Assembly: GCA_903885565.1 (NCBI GenBank)
Contig: CAISJI010000128.1
Coordinates: forward strand, 1-33,663
Source: an uncultured Planctomycetaceae bacterium
Lineage (GTDB): Bacteria > Planctomycetota > Planctomycetia > Pirellulales > UBA1268
DNA: 33,663 nucleotides
Direction of reading: 5' to 3'
Below are positions 11,082 through 20,516 of the stretch, piece after piece. Below the pieces are notes generated by a model. The model saw nothing but the letters and a program-made list of their open reading frames with translations, was not told the DNA's origin and made no database searches. The translations under genes were made by a program, and so were the position numbers. Each line of letters starts with the position of its first letter. Positions within the stretch are counted from its first letter, which is position 1.

Positions 11082-11399
11082 TCAGGATGGAGAGTCGCCG
11101 TGGGCTGCGTCGCCGGCTGCCTTCTGCCGCCGCATCTCCCGCCAAACGTACGCGCTGAATGAACCAATCAGGGCGAAGGGCATCGCCAGCATGATGAGAA
11201 TGCTGTAGAAGTAGCCCCGCGCCAGATTCATGCCGTCAGGATCGGCATCGGAGACCGCATCCTTGCAGTTGGGGCAGCCGAACGCATCGGCGGCGGCCAG
11301 CAGAGCCACAGCCACGATCAGCAGTGGCAGTGCGGCCTGCAGGCAGCGGAGCCACCGGCCCCTCAAGCGAATCTCGGCATACGGTTGCAATTGGGTCAT
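11082..11399 (-). CDS. Small membrane protein with a periplasmic CPNC motif
   Basis: The 105-residue protein has two predicted membrane helices (about residues 20-38 and 63-86) separated by a short loop that carries CPNCKDAV and the conserved-looking segment NLARGYFYSILIMLAMPF. It ends in a charged, cytoplasmic-looking tail. The CxxC pair could bind copper or act as a thiol pair, which would suit its place beside Sco and CtaM assembly factors; this is inference. Its start overlaps the stop of the DUF420 gene as ATGA, so the two are probably translated together. I do not recognise a family name. Confidence 0.75.
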   Translation of the reverse strand: MTQLQPYAEIRLRGRWLRCLQAALPLLIVAVALLAAADAFGCPNCKDAVSDADPDGMNLARGYFYSILIMLAMPFALIGSFSAYVWREMRRQKAAGDAAHGDSPS

Positions 11400-11962
11400 G
11401 AAACCTCCTCGCGGTCAGACTGGTGCGCCGCCGACACTTCAATGATACCACTCTCAACAGGCCGGCCCAGACCGGCATGCGCCCCTTCCGGCTGGGGGTA
11501 GAGGTGATAGACCATCAGATAGATCACCACCCCCGTGATCGACACATAGAGCCAGATCGGCAGGGCAATCCTGCCCAGCCGCCGGTGGGCGGTGAGTTTT
11601 CCGCGGAAAATCAGCACAAACATCGCGATGGCCAGCACCGGCACCAGCACTGCCAGCAGGATATGGCTGATAAGAATCGCAAAATAGAGCATCCGCACCG
11701 GGCCTTCACCGGCAAACGGCACATGGCCCACCAGCGCATGGTAGGCGAGATAGCAGACGAGAAAGACCGTGGACACGACAAATGCCGCCGTCATGGCGGC
11801 GCGGTGGGCCCGCCAATTGCCCTGCCTGATAAACACCCAACCAGCGATCAAAAGCAGAGTCGCGAGGGCATTGAGCACCGCGTTGGTCGTCGCCAGCGGA
11901 TGAACGGCGAGCAGCCCGGGAGAAATGCAGCCGGCAGCAAGCGCCGAGGGAACGTCGTTCAT
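11396..11962 (-). CDS. ctaM: DUF420 / CtaM-like oxidase assembly membrane protein
   Basis: This 188-residue integral membrane protein has four helices and several membrane-located His residues (WRAHRAAM, AYHALVGH, ILISHILLA, KLTAHRRLGRIALPIWLY), the pattern of the DUF420 family. The Bacillus member CtaM (YozB) is needed to make active aa3-type oxidase. Its first helix starts after PLATTNAVLNALATLLL and helix four ends at VIYLMVYHLYP. It overlaps sco upstream (ATGA at 11959-11962) and the CPNC protein downstream (11396-11399), so all three are likely co-translated assembly factors. The family call is confident; the function is transferred from Bacillus. Confidence 0.85.
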   Translation of the reverse strand: MNDVPSALAAGCISPGLLAVHPLATTNAVLNALATLLLIAGWVFIRQGNWRAHRAAMTAAFVVSTVFLVCYLAYHALVGHVPFAGEGPVRMLYFAILISHILLAVLVPVLAIAMFVLIFRGKLTAHRRLGRIALPIWLYVSITGVVIYLMVYHLYPQPEGAHAGLGRPVESGIIEVSAAHQSDREEVS

Positions 11963-12633
11963 GGAGTCTCCCCGGCAGGCGCGTCAGGAGAGGATTCCGC
12001 CAGCACTTCCAGGATCAGTTTCTTGAGAAGTTCCACCCGATCGGCCTGCAGGAGATGAAAACTGCCCCGCAACCGCCCCTGCCGATCAAACACCACGCCA
12101 CGTTCGGAATGGACGCCCACCTCCGCCGGAAGGAGGAACGTTTTGTTGGCCACTTCGCGAATCACATTCATATCGCCAGTGAGCAGTTTCCACCGGGCCG
12201 GATCGGCATGAAACCGATCGGCATAGCGCCGCAGAACATCGGGAGTGTCGTTGTCTGGATCACATGTCAGGCTCACGGCAACCAGATCGGGGTCGGGAAT
12301 ATCCTTGAGGAGGTCGGCGATGGCCTGGTTCTCCCGGAAGCAGGGGCCCGGGCAGTTGGCAAAGAAGACACTCGCCAACCAAACCCGCCCCCGCAGTGAA
12401 GCCGAATCAAAGGGAGCCCCTTGGCTGTCGGTCAGTTGAAAGGGGGCCGCTGGCTCGCCCGGTTCCACGCGCCCAGGCGCCGGAAGCGGGGCTTCGCGGT
12501 CGCCGGCGGCCCGGGGCTCAGCGCGGGACGCGGAGCCCGTGCCCCGGGGAGATGGGGCGTCGCAGCCACACGCCAGCAGCAACGCCAAGACGCCAAGACG
12601 ACCAAGACACTCAGGACCACGCAAACGGAACAT
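11959..12633 (-). CDS. sco: Sco1/SenC-type copper chaperone lipoprotein
   Basis: Sco proteins deliver copper to the CuA site of oxidase subunit II. The 224-residue protein has a lipoprotein signal (VLALLLAC, lipid Cys about 22), a low-complexity linker, then a thioredoxin-fold domain. The copper-binding CPGPC motif is at residues 94-98 (ASVFFANCPGPC) and the third ligand His is at about 175 in VGVHSERG; SLTCDPDNDTPDVLRRYA matches the family. The ATG at 12633 follows GAGAGGG. It lies 40 bp after subunit IV and overlaps ctaM, placing it in the oxidase assembly group. Confidence 0.93.
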   Translation of the reverse strand: MFRLRGPECLGRLGVLALLLACGCDAPSPRGTGSASRAEPRAAGDREAPLPAPGRVEPGEPAAPFQLTDSQGAPFDSASLRGRVWLASVFFANCPGPCFRENQAIADLLKDIPDPDLVAVSLTCDPDNDTPDVLRRYADRFHADPARWKLLTGDMNVIREVANKTFLLPAEVGVHSERGVVFDRQGRLRGSFHLLQADRVELLKKLILEVLAESSPDAPAGETP

Positions 12634-12673
12634 GGTGTTCCCTCTCTCCGCGCCGGCGTCGCCGGGCAGTTGT

Positions 12674-13216
12674 TCAGTGGGCTCCGGCCGGGTCAGAGAG
12701 CAGTTGCGCCTCACCCGCCTGCTCAAGCAGGCGGACGTCGGACGGACGGGCCATATGGATCTCACGTTCCTGCGCCACCATGCGCGTTCGCAGTCCCACA
12801 TCGGGGACCAGCATGAGTGCCAGAAAGATCGCCATCATGGCCGCCGGGATGGTGAGCACGTACTTCCAGTTCGCCTCCCAGAACACGTGCATGAAAAACA
12901 GAACCACCAGCAACGCCTTGGTGCACGACACCGCCATCATGAACGCCCACCCCACATGCGGCTCATTCTTCCATGGCCAGAGCGAGGAATAGGTGAAAAA
13001 TGACATCGTTGTGAGGGCACACAGCGCCAGAAATACCAGCAGGTATTTCCCGATGCCTCCATGGCCATCCCCCGCGCCATGCCCATCGTGGCCGGCATCC
13101 TCCGCAGCATGCCCGGCACCGTGGGCCTCGGCGGCGGAATGTGCGGGCAATTCACCCAGCCGGGTGATGGGGCCGTGGCTTGGCGCAGCCGCCGGATGGT
13201 CACCGTGATCACTCAT
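12674..13216 (-). CDS. Cytochrome c oxidase subunit IV, His-rich N terminus
   Basis: This 180-residue protein has the three-helix prokaryotic subunit IV domain (CoxD/CyoD/CtaF type): YLLVFLALCALTTMSFFTY, a second helix with AVSCTKALLVVLFFMHVFW and a third with VLTIPAAMMAIFLALML. KALLVVLFFMH is the family signature. The first 54 residues are unusually rich in His, Gly and Ala, with more than ten His, and may bind metal. The ATG at 13216 has GAGGTG at 6-nt spacing. It follows subunit III by 39 bp in the oxidase operon. Confidence 0.9.
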   Translation of the reverse strand: MSDHGDHPAAAPSHGPITRLGELPAHSAAEAHGAGHAAEDAGHDGHGAGDGHGGIGKYLLVFLALCALTTMSFFTYSSLWPWKNEPHVGWAFMMAVSCTKALLVVLFFMHVFWEANWKYVLTIPAAMMAIFLALMLVPDVGLRTRMVAQEREIHMARPSDVRLLEQAGEAQLLSDPAGAH

Positions 13217-13255
13217 GAAAACACCTCGTGGGAACCGGTCAGAACGGGTGAAAGA

Positions 13256-14242
13256 TCAGAACAGGTAGAGCAGCGGAAAGAGAAAAATCCACACCAGATC
13301 GACAAAGTGCCAGTACAGACCAGCATTTTCGATCATACCCGCCCGCTTCGGCCCAAGCCTGTACATCAGCAGGATGGCAAACACGATCAGTCCCACCAGC
13401 ACATGGATGGCATGGAATCCTGTCAGCAGGAAATAGGTGCTGGCCCACATGGTGCCGCCCGGGATCACCGCCGGAAGCTTGAGCCAGGGAAAGATGTCGT
13501 TGAGCCCCATCGCATGACCGCCATGCTCGCCTGCGGCCGCCTCCGTGGGCAGCGGCATCACCTGATCGGCGATAACGGCCAGATCAAACGGCTGCTGATC
13601 AGGGCTCACCACCATCTGCCGCACCTGCTGCAGACGCCGGCGGGCCGAAACCTGCTCCGCAGAGAGCTCCGTTTCGGCTGTCTCGTCGAGGGCTTTGAGG
13701 CGATCGATGATCTCCGGCTCCCCCAAGCGGGCCCGAACGGCCGAGCCGTAATAGAGATCGGGCTTCTCGAAGACGCGACTGCGGGGCGACCAGGGATAGA
13801 TGCCATGCGAAAACTTGGCCGAGTATTCGTATCCCTTCACTCCGAGGAACAAGACACCCAGCACGAGTGTCAGCACCATCCAGAGCTTTGCCAGCGACTG
13901 CTTGTTGGCCTTGGCTGCTTCGAGCGCCAGCACGATGGTGACGCTGGAGCAGATCAGAACGAACGTGTTGAACGCACCGATCGGCTCGCTGAGATGGACG
14001 TGATGGGGCTTGGGCCACACCGGCGCCCCAAAACGCAGCACAACATAGCTGCCCAACAGCGCCGCGAAGAACATGATCTCGGTCGAGAGAAACAGCCACA
14101 TGATCAGCTTGCCGCGCGTCAGCGGCAGGCCGGGCTGATACTGCAGCACAGGCCCATGATGGCCATGGTCGCCGTGGGAATCGTGGGCACCACCGTGGTC
14201 GTGGTGATCGTCATGGGGAATGGCGGAAGCGGTGGCATTCAT
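13256..14242 (-). CDS. Cytochrome c oxidase subunit III with a soluble insertion
   Basis: The 328-residue protein has the heme-copper oxidase subunit III helices: [40 protein letters not shown], then [21 protein letters not shown] and [23 protein letters not shown]. The last two are diagnostic. Family members are usually 190-270 residues. The extra length comes from a His-rich N terminus (residues 10-29, about ten His) and an insertion of about 90 residues (about 148-235) between helices, which is charged and presumably periplasmic. The ATG overlaps the ctaB stop as ATGA. Within the operon it stands between heme O synthase and subunit IV. Confidence 0.93.
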   Translation of the reverse strand: MNATASAIPHDDHHDHGGAHDSHGDHGHHGPVLQYQPGLPLTRGKLIMWLFLSTEIMFFAALLGSYVVLRFGAPVWPKPHHVHLSEPIGAFNTFVLICSSVTIVLALEAAKANKQSLAKLWMVLTLVLGVLFLGVKGYEYSAKFSHGIYPWSPRSRVFEKPDLYYGSAVRARLGEPEIIDRLKALDETAETELSAEQVSARRRLQQVRQMVVSPDQQPFDLAVIADQVMPLPTEAAAGEHGGHAMGLNDIFPWLKLPAVIPGGTMWASTYFLLTGFHAIHVLVGLIVFAILLMYRLGPKRAGMIENAGLYWHFVDLVWIFLFPLLYLF

Positions 14243-15327
14243 GGCTGCAACGTGTGGGTCGGAGGAAGGGAATTCTCTGCGGAAAAGTCTGCTGCAAAGA
14301 AGGGGGGCGATGCCGTAGCGGTGAGCGACGAAACGGCAGCTGGCGGCCCGCAGGCGACCGAGGCAGTGAGCAGGGCCAGCAGGCTCCCCAGCGACACCAT
14401 CAACAGCGTCCGCGCTGAGGCGTCGTCGCGCCGCAGAGCAAACCACACCGTGGCCGCCACATAGATCATTGAGGCGAACGCTGCCGCCAGAAAGAGCGGC
14501 ACACTCGCGGAGGGAACAGCCAGAACAAGACTCACCGGCACCATCGCCAGACTCGCTGCCAGCGCCTGCCCGGCGGCCCGCAGACCGGTCGGATCGTCGA
14601 CCGTGAGCATTCGCAGGCCGGCCCGGGCGTACTGCTCGCGGTAGAGCCAGGCGATGGCCATGAAATGGGGAAACTGCCAGAGGTAGAGAACCGTTGCCAG
14701 CGCACCCACCGCGAGGGTTCCCGCCGCATCGCCAGCAGCCAACCGCCGCGGCCCCTCGGCCGCCAGCCAACCGATGGCCACCGGCAGGGCCCCGGCCACA
14801 GCCCCCACCGCCGTATTGAGCGGCGACACCTTCTTCATCGGCGTATAGATCGCCACATACACCAGCCAGGTTGCCAACGCCGCGACCGCCGGGGGCCATC
14901 CTGCCACCGCGGTGACGATTCCTTCTCCCAGAACGAGCACCAGAAATGCCACGAGCGTTGCCGCTGCAGGTGTCATTCGTCCGGCCGCGATCGGGCGAAA
15001 GGCGGTGCGCGGCATGAGCCGATCGGTGTCGCGTTCGAGAATCTGGTTGGCGATGCTGGAACTTGCAGCCACCAAGGCCGTTCCCAACAACAACCACGCC
15101 AATCGCGACCCATCAATAGTGCGGCCAGCCGTGAGCCACATGGCGGTGAAAACGGTCGCCAGCACCATCAACGCAATGCGGGGACGGGTGAGACGCGATA
15201 CCTCCGCCAGCAGACCGGCCAGCGAAAGCCCAGCCGCATTCGCCGGAGCGTCAGGCTGCGTGCGCCACTGGCCGCGGGTGTGATTGTCCTGTGCCACAGG
15301 GCTGGCGAGCGGTGTGGAGATGCTCAT
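14239..15327 (-). CDS. ctaB: Protoheme IX farnesyltransferase (heme O synthase)
   Basis: CtaB attaches a farnesyl group to heme b to give heme O, the precursor of heme A, in the membrane. The 362-residue protein carries the prenyltransferase motif [19 protein letters not shown] (NxxxDxxxD, about residue 95 onward), a second [20 protein letters not shown] segment and [20 protein letters not shown]. Seven to nine hydrophobic helices surround these. It has a polar N terminus of about 35 residues. Stop-start ATGA overlaps join it to ctaA (15324-15327) and to subunit III (14239-14242), so heme synthesis and subunit III are coupled. Confidence 0.95.
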   Translation of the reverse strand: MSISTPLASPVAQDNHTRGQWRTQPDAPANAAGLSLAGLLAEVSRLTRPRIALMVLATVFTAMWLTAGRTIDGSRLAWLLLGTALVAASSSIANQILERDTDRLMPRTAFRPIAAGRMTPAAATLVAFLVLVLGEGIVTAVAGWPPAVAALATWLVYVAIYTPMKKVSPLNTAVGAVAGALPVAIGWLAAEGPRRLAAGDAAGTLAVGALATVLYLWQFPHFMAIAWLYREQYARAGLRMLTVDDPTGLRAAGQALAASLAMVPVSLVLAVPSASVPLFLAAAFASMIYVAATVWFALRRDDASARTLLMVSLGSLLALLTASVACGPPAAVSSLTATASPPFFAADFSAENSLPPTHTLQP

Positions 15328-16355
15328 GCAAACGCCCTTTCCTTTCCCAGCCCCGGCCGCTGGGAGGAGCGGAGGGCCCAGGTCGAAAGCGCCAGCACCA
15401 CCGATGCCCCCAGAATCAGCATGCCGAGCACAACATGCCCCGTAACCACCGCCGCACCGCGGGCGCTGCGGGCGACGGTTGCCTGTGCCGGAGTCCAGGA
15501 TTGAGGCAACCAATCGGCGGGAAAGCCCCAGCTCACAACCCACGCTCCCGCCCCGAGCAGAAGTTGGCAACCGACCAGCACAAGAATCATCAGTGCCAGA
15601 CGCCTCGGCGCTCCCGCTTCAAGCCACCAGCATGTTCCCGTCGCCACGATCGAGAGCACCGTGACCAGAAGCGCCCCGGCGAGATGGAGCGCCACCAGCC
15701 AGCGAAACGTGTTTGCGTCGACCGCCGCATCGAGATGCCGCAACTGGGCACCGGCCACCAACTGCACGTAAGCAGCCCCCAACAGTCCCGCCGTGACCCA
15801 CGGAGCAGTCGAGAGCGCAGCGACAGCCTTCCAGCGATCGGGCCGCAGGACATCGTCCCCGCCAGTGGCTGAAAGCTCCGGCTTTGCCGCCGCCAGGCGT
15901 GGGGGGCGGGTGAGCGTGGCGATGGCGATTGCTACCGAAAAGAAGAGCGGGCCGGTGCAGGCATGCACCTTCGCCACGGTCTTGTCATCCAGTAGTACGC
16001 GGGCGCCGCCGAGCACTCCCTGCACCACCACCAGCAGCACGGCCGCGACGGCCAGGGCCCGGAGGGTGGCATCGGTCTCGCGCCGCCAGACCGCCGCGGC
16101 CATGCCCAGCGTGAGCACTCCGACAAGCGCGCCTAGAAGCCGATGCCCATGCTCCAGAAAGAGATCCCACGGGCCCCAGAGCCAGGCCTTAAGTGGGTAG
16201 AGAAACATGTTGTGGCCGAAAGTGCCCGGCCAATCTGGCACCGCCATGGCGGCATCATAGGTCGTGACCAGCGCACCAAAACAGAGCAGCACAGCCGTCA
16301 CGCCGACGAGCAGGCACGCCAGCGCGTGGGGCCAATGGATGGTGGGGAGGTTCAT
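15324..16355 (-). CDS. ctaA: Heme A synthase (CtaA/COX15)
   Basis: CtaA oxidises heme O to heme A for the oxidase. The 343-residue protein has two four-helix bundles, each with paired His ligands: His71 in LEHGHRLLGALVG and His131 in AKVHACTGPLFF, then His224 in ALHLAGALLVT and His307 in TGHVVLGMLILG. The N terminus contains the conserved LVTTYDAAMAVPDWP and FGHNMFLYP segments. The ATG at 16355 lies 8 bp after the cox1 stop; an in-frame GTG at 16361 is an alternative. It overlaps ctaB. Confidence 0.94.
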   Translation of the reverse strand: MNLPTIHWPHALACLLVGVTAVLLCFGALVTTYDAAMAVPDWPGTFGHNMFLYPLKAWLWGPWDLFLEHGHRLLGALVGVLTLGMAAAVWRRETDATLRALAVAAVLLVVVQGVLGGARVLLDDKTVAKVHACTGPLFFSVAIAIATLTRPPRLAAAKPELSATGGDDVLRPDRWKAVAALSTAPWVTAGLLGAAYVQLVAGAQLRHLDAAVDANTFRWLVALHLAGALLVTVLSIVATGTCWWLEAGAPRRLALMILVLVGCQLLLGAGAWVVSWGFPADWLPQSWTPAQATVARSARGAAVVTGHVVLGMLILGASVVLALSTWALRSSQRPGLGKERAFA

Positions 16356-16363
16356 AAACACGA

Positions 16364-18190
16364 CTACCCGTGCGCTGCAGCTGCTGCTGCGGCTTCAGCG
16401 GCATTGGGGGGATCGGTCTGCATCAGGTGATCCTTCTCAACCCCCGGCACGGAATATTCGTAGGGGCCGCGATAGACCACCGGCTGGAAATCGAAATTGC
16501 CATGCCCCGGCGGGCTCGGTGCCGTCCATTCCAGCGTGTTGGCATTCCAGGGATTCCGCCCTGCTATCGGGCCGTTGAACATGCTCCAGAAGAAGTTGAT
16601 GGCGAAGATGATCTGCGTGGCCACCATGCCGATGGCGCAGTAGGTCATGAAGGCATTGAGCGGCTGCAGATGGTGAAAGGTTTCGTAGTGGTAGGCATCG
16701 GCCAGCCGGCGGGGAAAGCCGACCGCTCCCAGGATATGCATCGTGAAGAACGTGCCGTTCAAGAAGATGAATGTCAGGAAGAAATGAACCTTCCCCCAAA
16801 ACTCGTTCATCGTCCGGCCAAACATCTTGGGGAACCAGTAATAAATCCCCGCCCACACCCCCATCGCGGTGCCGGCGAAGAGCACGTAATGGAAGTGCGC
16901 CACGATGAAGTAGGTATCGTGGATGAAGATGTCGACCGGCGTGGCGGCCATGAAGATTCCAGACAGACCACCGATGATGAACATTGAGACGAATGACAGG
17001 GCGAACAGCATGGCGGTGGTGAATTGGATTCGCCCCCCCCAGATCGTGCCGAGCCAGTTGAACGTCTTTACGGCGCTCGGCAGGGCGATCATCATCGTGG
17101 AAACCATGAACGTGATACCCAGAGCAGGATTCATTCCGGAAATGAACATGTGGTGTCCCCACACGATGAACCCCAACCCCGCGATGCCGGCAATCGAATA
17201 GACCATTGGCCGGTAGCCAAACAGCGGCTTACGGGCAAACGTGGTCATGATGTCGGAGACCATTCCCATCGCCGGCAGGATCATGATGTAGACGGCGGGG
17301 TGGCTGTAGAACCAGAAGAGATGCTGCCAGAGCAGCGGTTGGCCGCCGCCGGTCGCCTGCATTGCGTTGTTGACGATATTCCCCTCCGGAGAGAAGAACC
17401 CCGTCCCGAGGGTGCGATCGGTCAGCTGCATAAACCCGGCGGCGGTGAGCACGGGGAGGGCAAAGGCCTGCAGGATGGCGGTGATAAACATCGCCCAGAT
17501 CGTCATCGGCAGGCGAAACATCGTCATGCCCGGAGCCCGCATGAGGATGATCGTTGTCATGTAGTTGACGCTGCCGAGCATCGACGACACGCCCACAAGC
17601 GTTAGCCCCACCAACCAGAGCGTCTGCCCCATGCCAGCGCCCGGCGACGAGGCGACATTGGTCGACAGCGGCGGATAACTCGTCCAACCACTCGAGGCGG
17701 CCCCACCCTCCACGAAGAAACTGGCTCCGAAGGCAAAGAAGGCGGGCCACATGAACCAATAGCTGAGCATGTTCAGCGTCGGAAACGCCATGTCATCAGC
17801 ACCGATCATCAGCGGGATGAGGAAGTTGCCGAAGGCACCAGCGAGGATCGGGATGATCACCAGGAAGATCATCACCGTGGCATGCATCGTGAACAGCATC
17901 GTGTAGAACTCGGGCGCCATCTGCCCCCCCTGCTGGGCGAACAGTTTGCCGAGCACCGGCACATCAGACCATGGCCAGGCCACCTGCCAACGCACGGCCA
18001 GCGCCAGCAGGCCGCCGACGAGAAACCACAGCAATGTGGAAAACAGGAACTGCAGGCCGATCACTTTATGGTCTTTGGAAAATACATATGTCGACAAAAA
18101 CTCAGCCACAGGCCGAGCCTTACGGGCCGGCGGCAGCGACTGGCCCACACGATCGGTCGACAGCGTGGTGGATGCGGTGGCGGTGCTCAT
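16364..18190 (-). CDS. ctaD: Cytochrome c oxidase subunit I, A2 type
   Basis: This is the catalytic subunit that reduces oxygen and pumps protons. The 608-residue protein has about twelve helices and all cofactor ligands: His103 (MHATVMIF) and His434 for heme a, His432 (AHFHYV) for heme a3, and His297, His346 and His347 for CuB. Tyr301 in HPAVY is the residue that cross-links to His297. The motif YSHPAV (295-300) replaces the GHPEV of A1 oxidases, so the usual helix-VI Glu is absent and Tyr/Ser take its place; this marks the A2 class, as in Rhodothermus and Thermus caa3 enzymes. A GGAGAGAG ribosome site precedes the ATG. An Ala-rich tail ends the protein. Confidence 0.97.
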   Translation of the reverse strand: MSTATASTTLSTDRVGQSLPPARKARPVAEFLSTYVFSKDHKVIGLQFLFSTLLWFLVGGLLALAVRWQVAWPWSDVPVLGKLFAQQGGQMAPEFYTMLFTMHATVMIFLVIIPILAGAFGNFLIPLMIGADDMAFPTLNMLSYWFMWPAFFAFGASFFVEGGAASSGWTSYPPLSTNVASSPGAGMGQTLWLVGLTLVGVSSMLGSVNYMTTIILMRAPGMTMFRLPMTIWAMFITAILQAFALPVLTAAGFMQLTDRTLGTGFFSPEGNIVNNAMQATGGGQPLLWQHLFWFYSHPAVYIMILPAMGMVSDIMTTFARKPLFGYRPMVYSIAGIAGLGFIVWGHHMFISGMNPALGITFMVSTMMIALPSAVKTFNWLGTIWGGRIQFTTAMLFALSFVSMFIIGGLSGIFMAATPVDIFIHDTYFIVAHFHYVLFAGTAMGVWAGIYYWFPKMFGRTMNEFWGKVHFFLTFIFLNGTFFTMHILGAVGFPRRLADAYHYETFHHLQPLNAFMTYCAIGMVATQIIFAINFFWSMFNGPIAGRNPWNANTLEWTAPSPPGHGNFDFQPVVYRGPYEYSVPGVEKDHLMQTDPPNAAEAAAAAAAHG

Positions 18191-18285
18191 GGGAATCTCT
18201 CTCCGTGGCGGACGTATCTATTTCGGGGGTCGCTGGTGTGGGGGTCGCTGGGGGGTGAGGGCTGCGATCAAAGGGGAATGCGTGG

Positions 18286-19131
18286 TCACTGCGTCAGGGC
18301 CACGGCGGCCCCGTCTGATCCGGAAAGCGGCTCTGGCTGGGTCGCCTCCTGCTGGGCATACATCTTCTCGAGCCAGCGCTCGAAATCCGCACGCGACTCT
18401 ACCGTCACGCGGCCCTTCATCTTGTAGTGGCCCCATCCGCACAGTTCGGCGCAGACGATGTCGTACTCGCCGTTCTCCGTCGCCTTAAACCAGACGGGGA
18501 TCTTCATACCGGGGACGGCGTCCTGCTTAATCCGGAGATTGGGGATGAAAAAGCTGTGAAGCACGTCCATGCTTTTGAGTTGCACGAGGAAGTCTTCGTC
18601 GGCTGGCACATGGAGATCGTTCACCAGAAACAGATCGTCCGGCGTCCCGAGCGTGCCGTCGCGGCCGGGATAACGCAACCGCCATTCAAATTGCCGTCCC
18701 ACCACTTCCACTGAGGCTGCCATCGCCGGACGCCGCATCTTCACGTCGGCCCAGGTGTTCATTTGATAGATCGCGAGAAACAGCAAGGTGGCCGCCGGAA
18801 TGATCGTCCAGATCACCTCGACCGCATGGCTGCCGTGGATGTACTTCGCGGGGCCGGTGGCTGAAGCTGCGTCATATTTCCAGAGGAACCAAAACAGCAG
18901 CACCTCCGTGGCAATGAAAACCACCCCGGTCAGAGCCAGGATGAACATGAACAGCCCATCGATCGCCTTGCCATGTTCCGAAACATCCTTGGGCAGCCAG
19001 ATGTCGTACCACGGCGCAACGATGAAAACCGCCACACCCAGGACTGGCACGGCAAGAAACAGCAGACTCCAGAAGATCCCCATCAGCCGGGATCGCTTGG
19101 GGCTGCCGTCGGATGAATTGTCATTGGCCAC
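18286..19131 (-). CDS. ctaC: Cytochrome c oxidase subunit II (CuA, no fused heme)
   Basis: Subunit II accepts electrons from cytochrome c at its CuA centre. The 281-residue protein has two membrane helices (about residues 18-40 and 60-84) and a further hydrophobic helix with HAVEVIWTIIPAATLLFLAI, the family signature. The periplasmic cupredoxin domain has all CuA ligands: His192 in VLHSFF and CAELCGWGHYKM with Cys227, Glu229, Cys231, His235 and Met238. There is no CxxCH, so unlike caa3 enzymes no cytochrome c domain is fused. The start is a GTG with GGGAG upstream. It follows the diheme cytochrome c gene by 72 bp, which may be its electron donor. Confidence 0.96.
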   Translation of the reverse strand: MANDNSSDGSPKRSRLMGIFWSLLFLAVPVLGVAVFIVAPWYDIWLPKDVSEHGKAIDGLFMFILALTGVVFIATEVLLFWFLWKYDAASATGPAKYIHGSHAVEVIWTIIPAATLLFLAIYQMNTWADVKMRRPAMAASVEVVGRQFEWRLRYPGRDGTLGTPDDLFLVNDLHVPADEDFLVQLKSMDVLHSFFIPNLRIKQDAVPGMKIPVWFKATENGEYDIVCAELCGWGHYKMKGRVTVESRADFERWLEKMYAQQEATQPEPLSGSDGAAVALTQ

Positions 19132-19203
19132 GGCTGCTTACTCCCTCAACAAAAACGTACTTCTCACTGCAGAAAAACCGACGCGAAAATCCCAGCTGCC
19201 GAC

Positions 19204-20487
19204 TTAAAACCTGTCCTTGGCCACCATGGGGCGGTCGGCCCCGAGCTCGCCGTCGAGTTCGTAGGGCAAGGACTTCACGTAATTGACGATGTGCCAGATC
19301 TCCTCGGGCGGGACAGTGCCCTTTGCCGCTGGCATCGGCGCACCGTTGATACCTGCGTGGATTCGGTAGTAGAGATCCAGCGGCCTTCGCCCGCCACGGT
19401 AAATCCCATGACGGAGGTTGCGGGGCTGGATCGTCCTGGGCCTGAGGGCATCGCCGCCATCGAGCACCCGACCAAATTTATCGAGCCACGCCAACTGCCC
19501 CCGGTGCTCCGCCAAGGCCTCGCTGTCCATTCCTGACGTGGAGGTTTCCCCGGCCCGCTCGAGGCCACTTTTGACTTCCTTCGAGACCTCTACGATCGCC
19601 TTGTTCCAATCGTCGTAATCGTTGGCCTGTCCATCCCCCAGAGCGGTTGGGCCATGGCACTTCACGCAGTTGGCCTTGTCGCCATAAAAGAGTTCCTTGC
19701 CCTTGGCGATCGAGGCGGCCAGATCGAGATCGCTCGCCATCTCGGGAACCGCAATGAGAGCGTCGGCGGCTGACTTCCACTTCTCGGTCACCGGGGTGAG
19801 AACCTCGTCTACCAGAAACTCGCGAGTCTCCGGCAGTTTCCCCTGAGCTTCATCATCGAGTTCAAAAAATGCCCGCATCAGGGCAATTTCTGTTTCGCCG
19901 CGGATGCTGAGATATTTCACATATTCGACCAGTGCCTCCACCTTGGGAGGGCTGAGCAGGGCGAAGGATGGCATCGAGGTGCCTGGAATACCGTTGTGAA
20001 GAATCCTCACGAGATCTTCGTGCGTCGGCTTGTCAGACCGTTCGGTGCTCTTGAACTTGAACACGCCGGGGCGGTAATCCCGCGGGTAGGGGTTGAGAAA
20101 CGCCGCCGTCGGCCCCAAGCCATCGCCGGTAACGCCGTGGCAATGGGCACAGTGCTCACGGTAAAGGCCATTTTTACGACCGACGATGTCGCTGTGGACC
20201 GGCCCGGCTGCCAACTGCAGTTTGGCCTCATCGAGGCCCGTTTCGGGTGGCGCTACCGGCGCGTCGGGGGTGCCGAACATGGCCAGCATCACGGTTGACA
20301 CCTGCCGTTCCTGATCGGGAGTCAGACGCTGCTTGGTCGCCTCCACCATGTTGGGGCGAAACCAGGCCGCAGGCGTGCTGCCGCATCCAGAAACACACAT
20401 CAGCAGGGTGACGCCGCAGGCAGCCACTGCCCACGAGGAGTGCAGGCGGACGAGCGTGCGGGAAACAATCTGAGACTGAGACTTCAT
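19204..20487 (-). CDS. Diheme cytochrome c lipoprotein
   Basis: This 427-residue secreted protein has a lipoprotein-type signal (VTLLMCVSGC, lipid Cys about 35) and two class I cytochrome c domains. Heme sites are CAHCH (113-117) with a GTSMPSF Met segment, and CVKCH (274-278) with GAPMPAA. Between them lies a helical linker of about 80 residues. The two-domain form and anchoring suggest a shuttle between the Rieske/b complex and the oxidase, supported by its place directly before subunit II; this is inference. I chose the ATG at 20487 because it gives a good signal peptide; a TTG at 20520 overlapping the upstream stop is possible. Confidence 0.9.
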   Translation of the reverse strand: MKSQSQIVSRTLVRLHSSWAVAACGVTLLMCVSGCGSTPAAWFRPNMVEATKQRLTPDQERQVSTVMLAMFGTPDAPVAPPETGLDEAKLQLAAGPVHSDIVGRKNGLYREHCAHCHGVTGDGLGPTAAFLNPYPRDYRPGVFKFKSTERSDKPTHEDLVRILHNGIPGTSMPSFALLSPPKVEALVEYVKYLSIRGETEIALMRAFFELDDEAQGKLPETREFLVDEVLTPVTEKWKSAADALIAVPEMASDLDLAASIAKGKELFYGDKANCVKCHGPTALGDGQANDYDDWNKAIVEVSKEVKSGLERAGETSTSGMDSEALAEHRGQLAWLDKFGRVLDGGDALRPRTIQPRNLRHGIYRGGRRPLDLYYRIHAGINGAPMPAAKGTVPPEEIWHIVNYVKSLPYELDGELGADRPMVAKDRF

Positions 20488-20516
20488 GGTGTGCCGTATC
20501 CTGAAACGTTTGCCGA

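Noticed and set aside
18286..19131. caa3-type subunit II with fused cytochrome c
   Set aside because: No CxxCH exists in the frame; the protein ends about 45 residues after the CuA motif.
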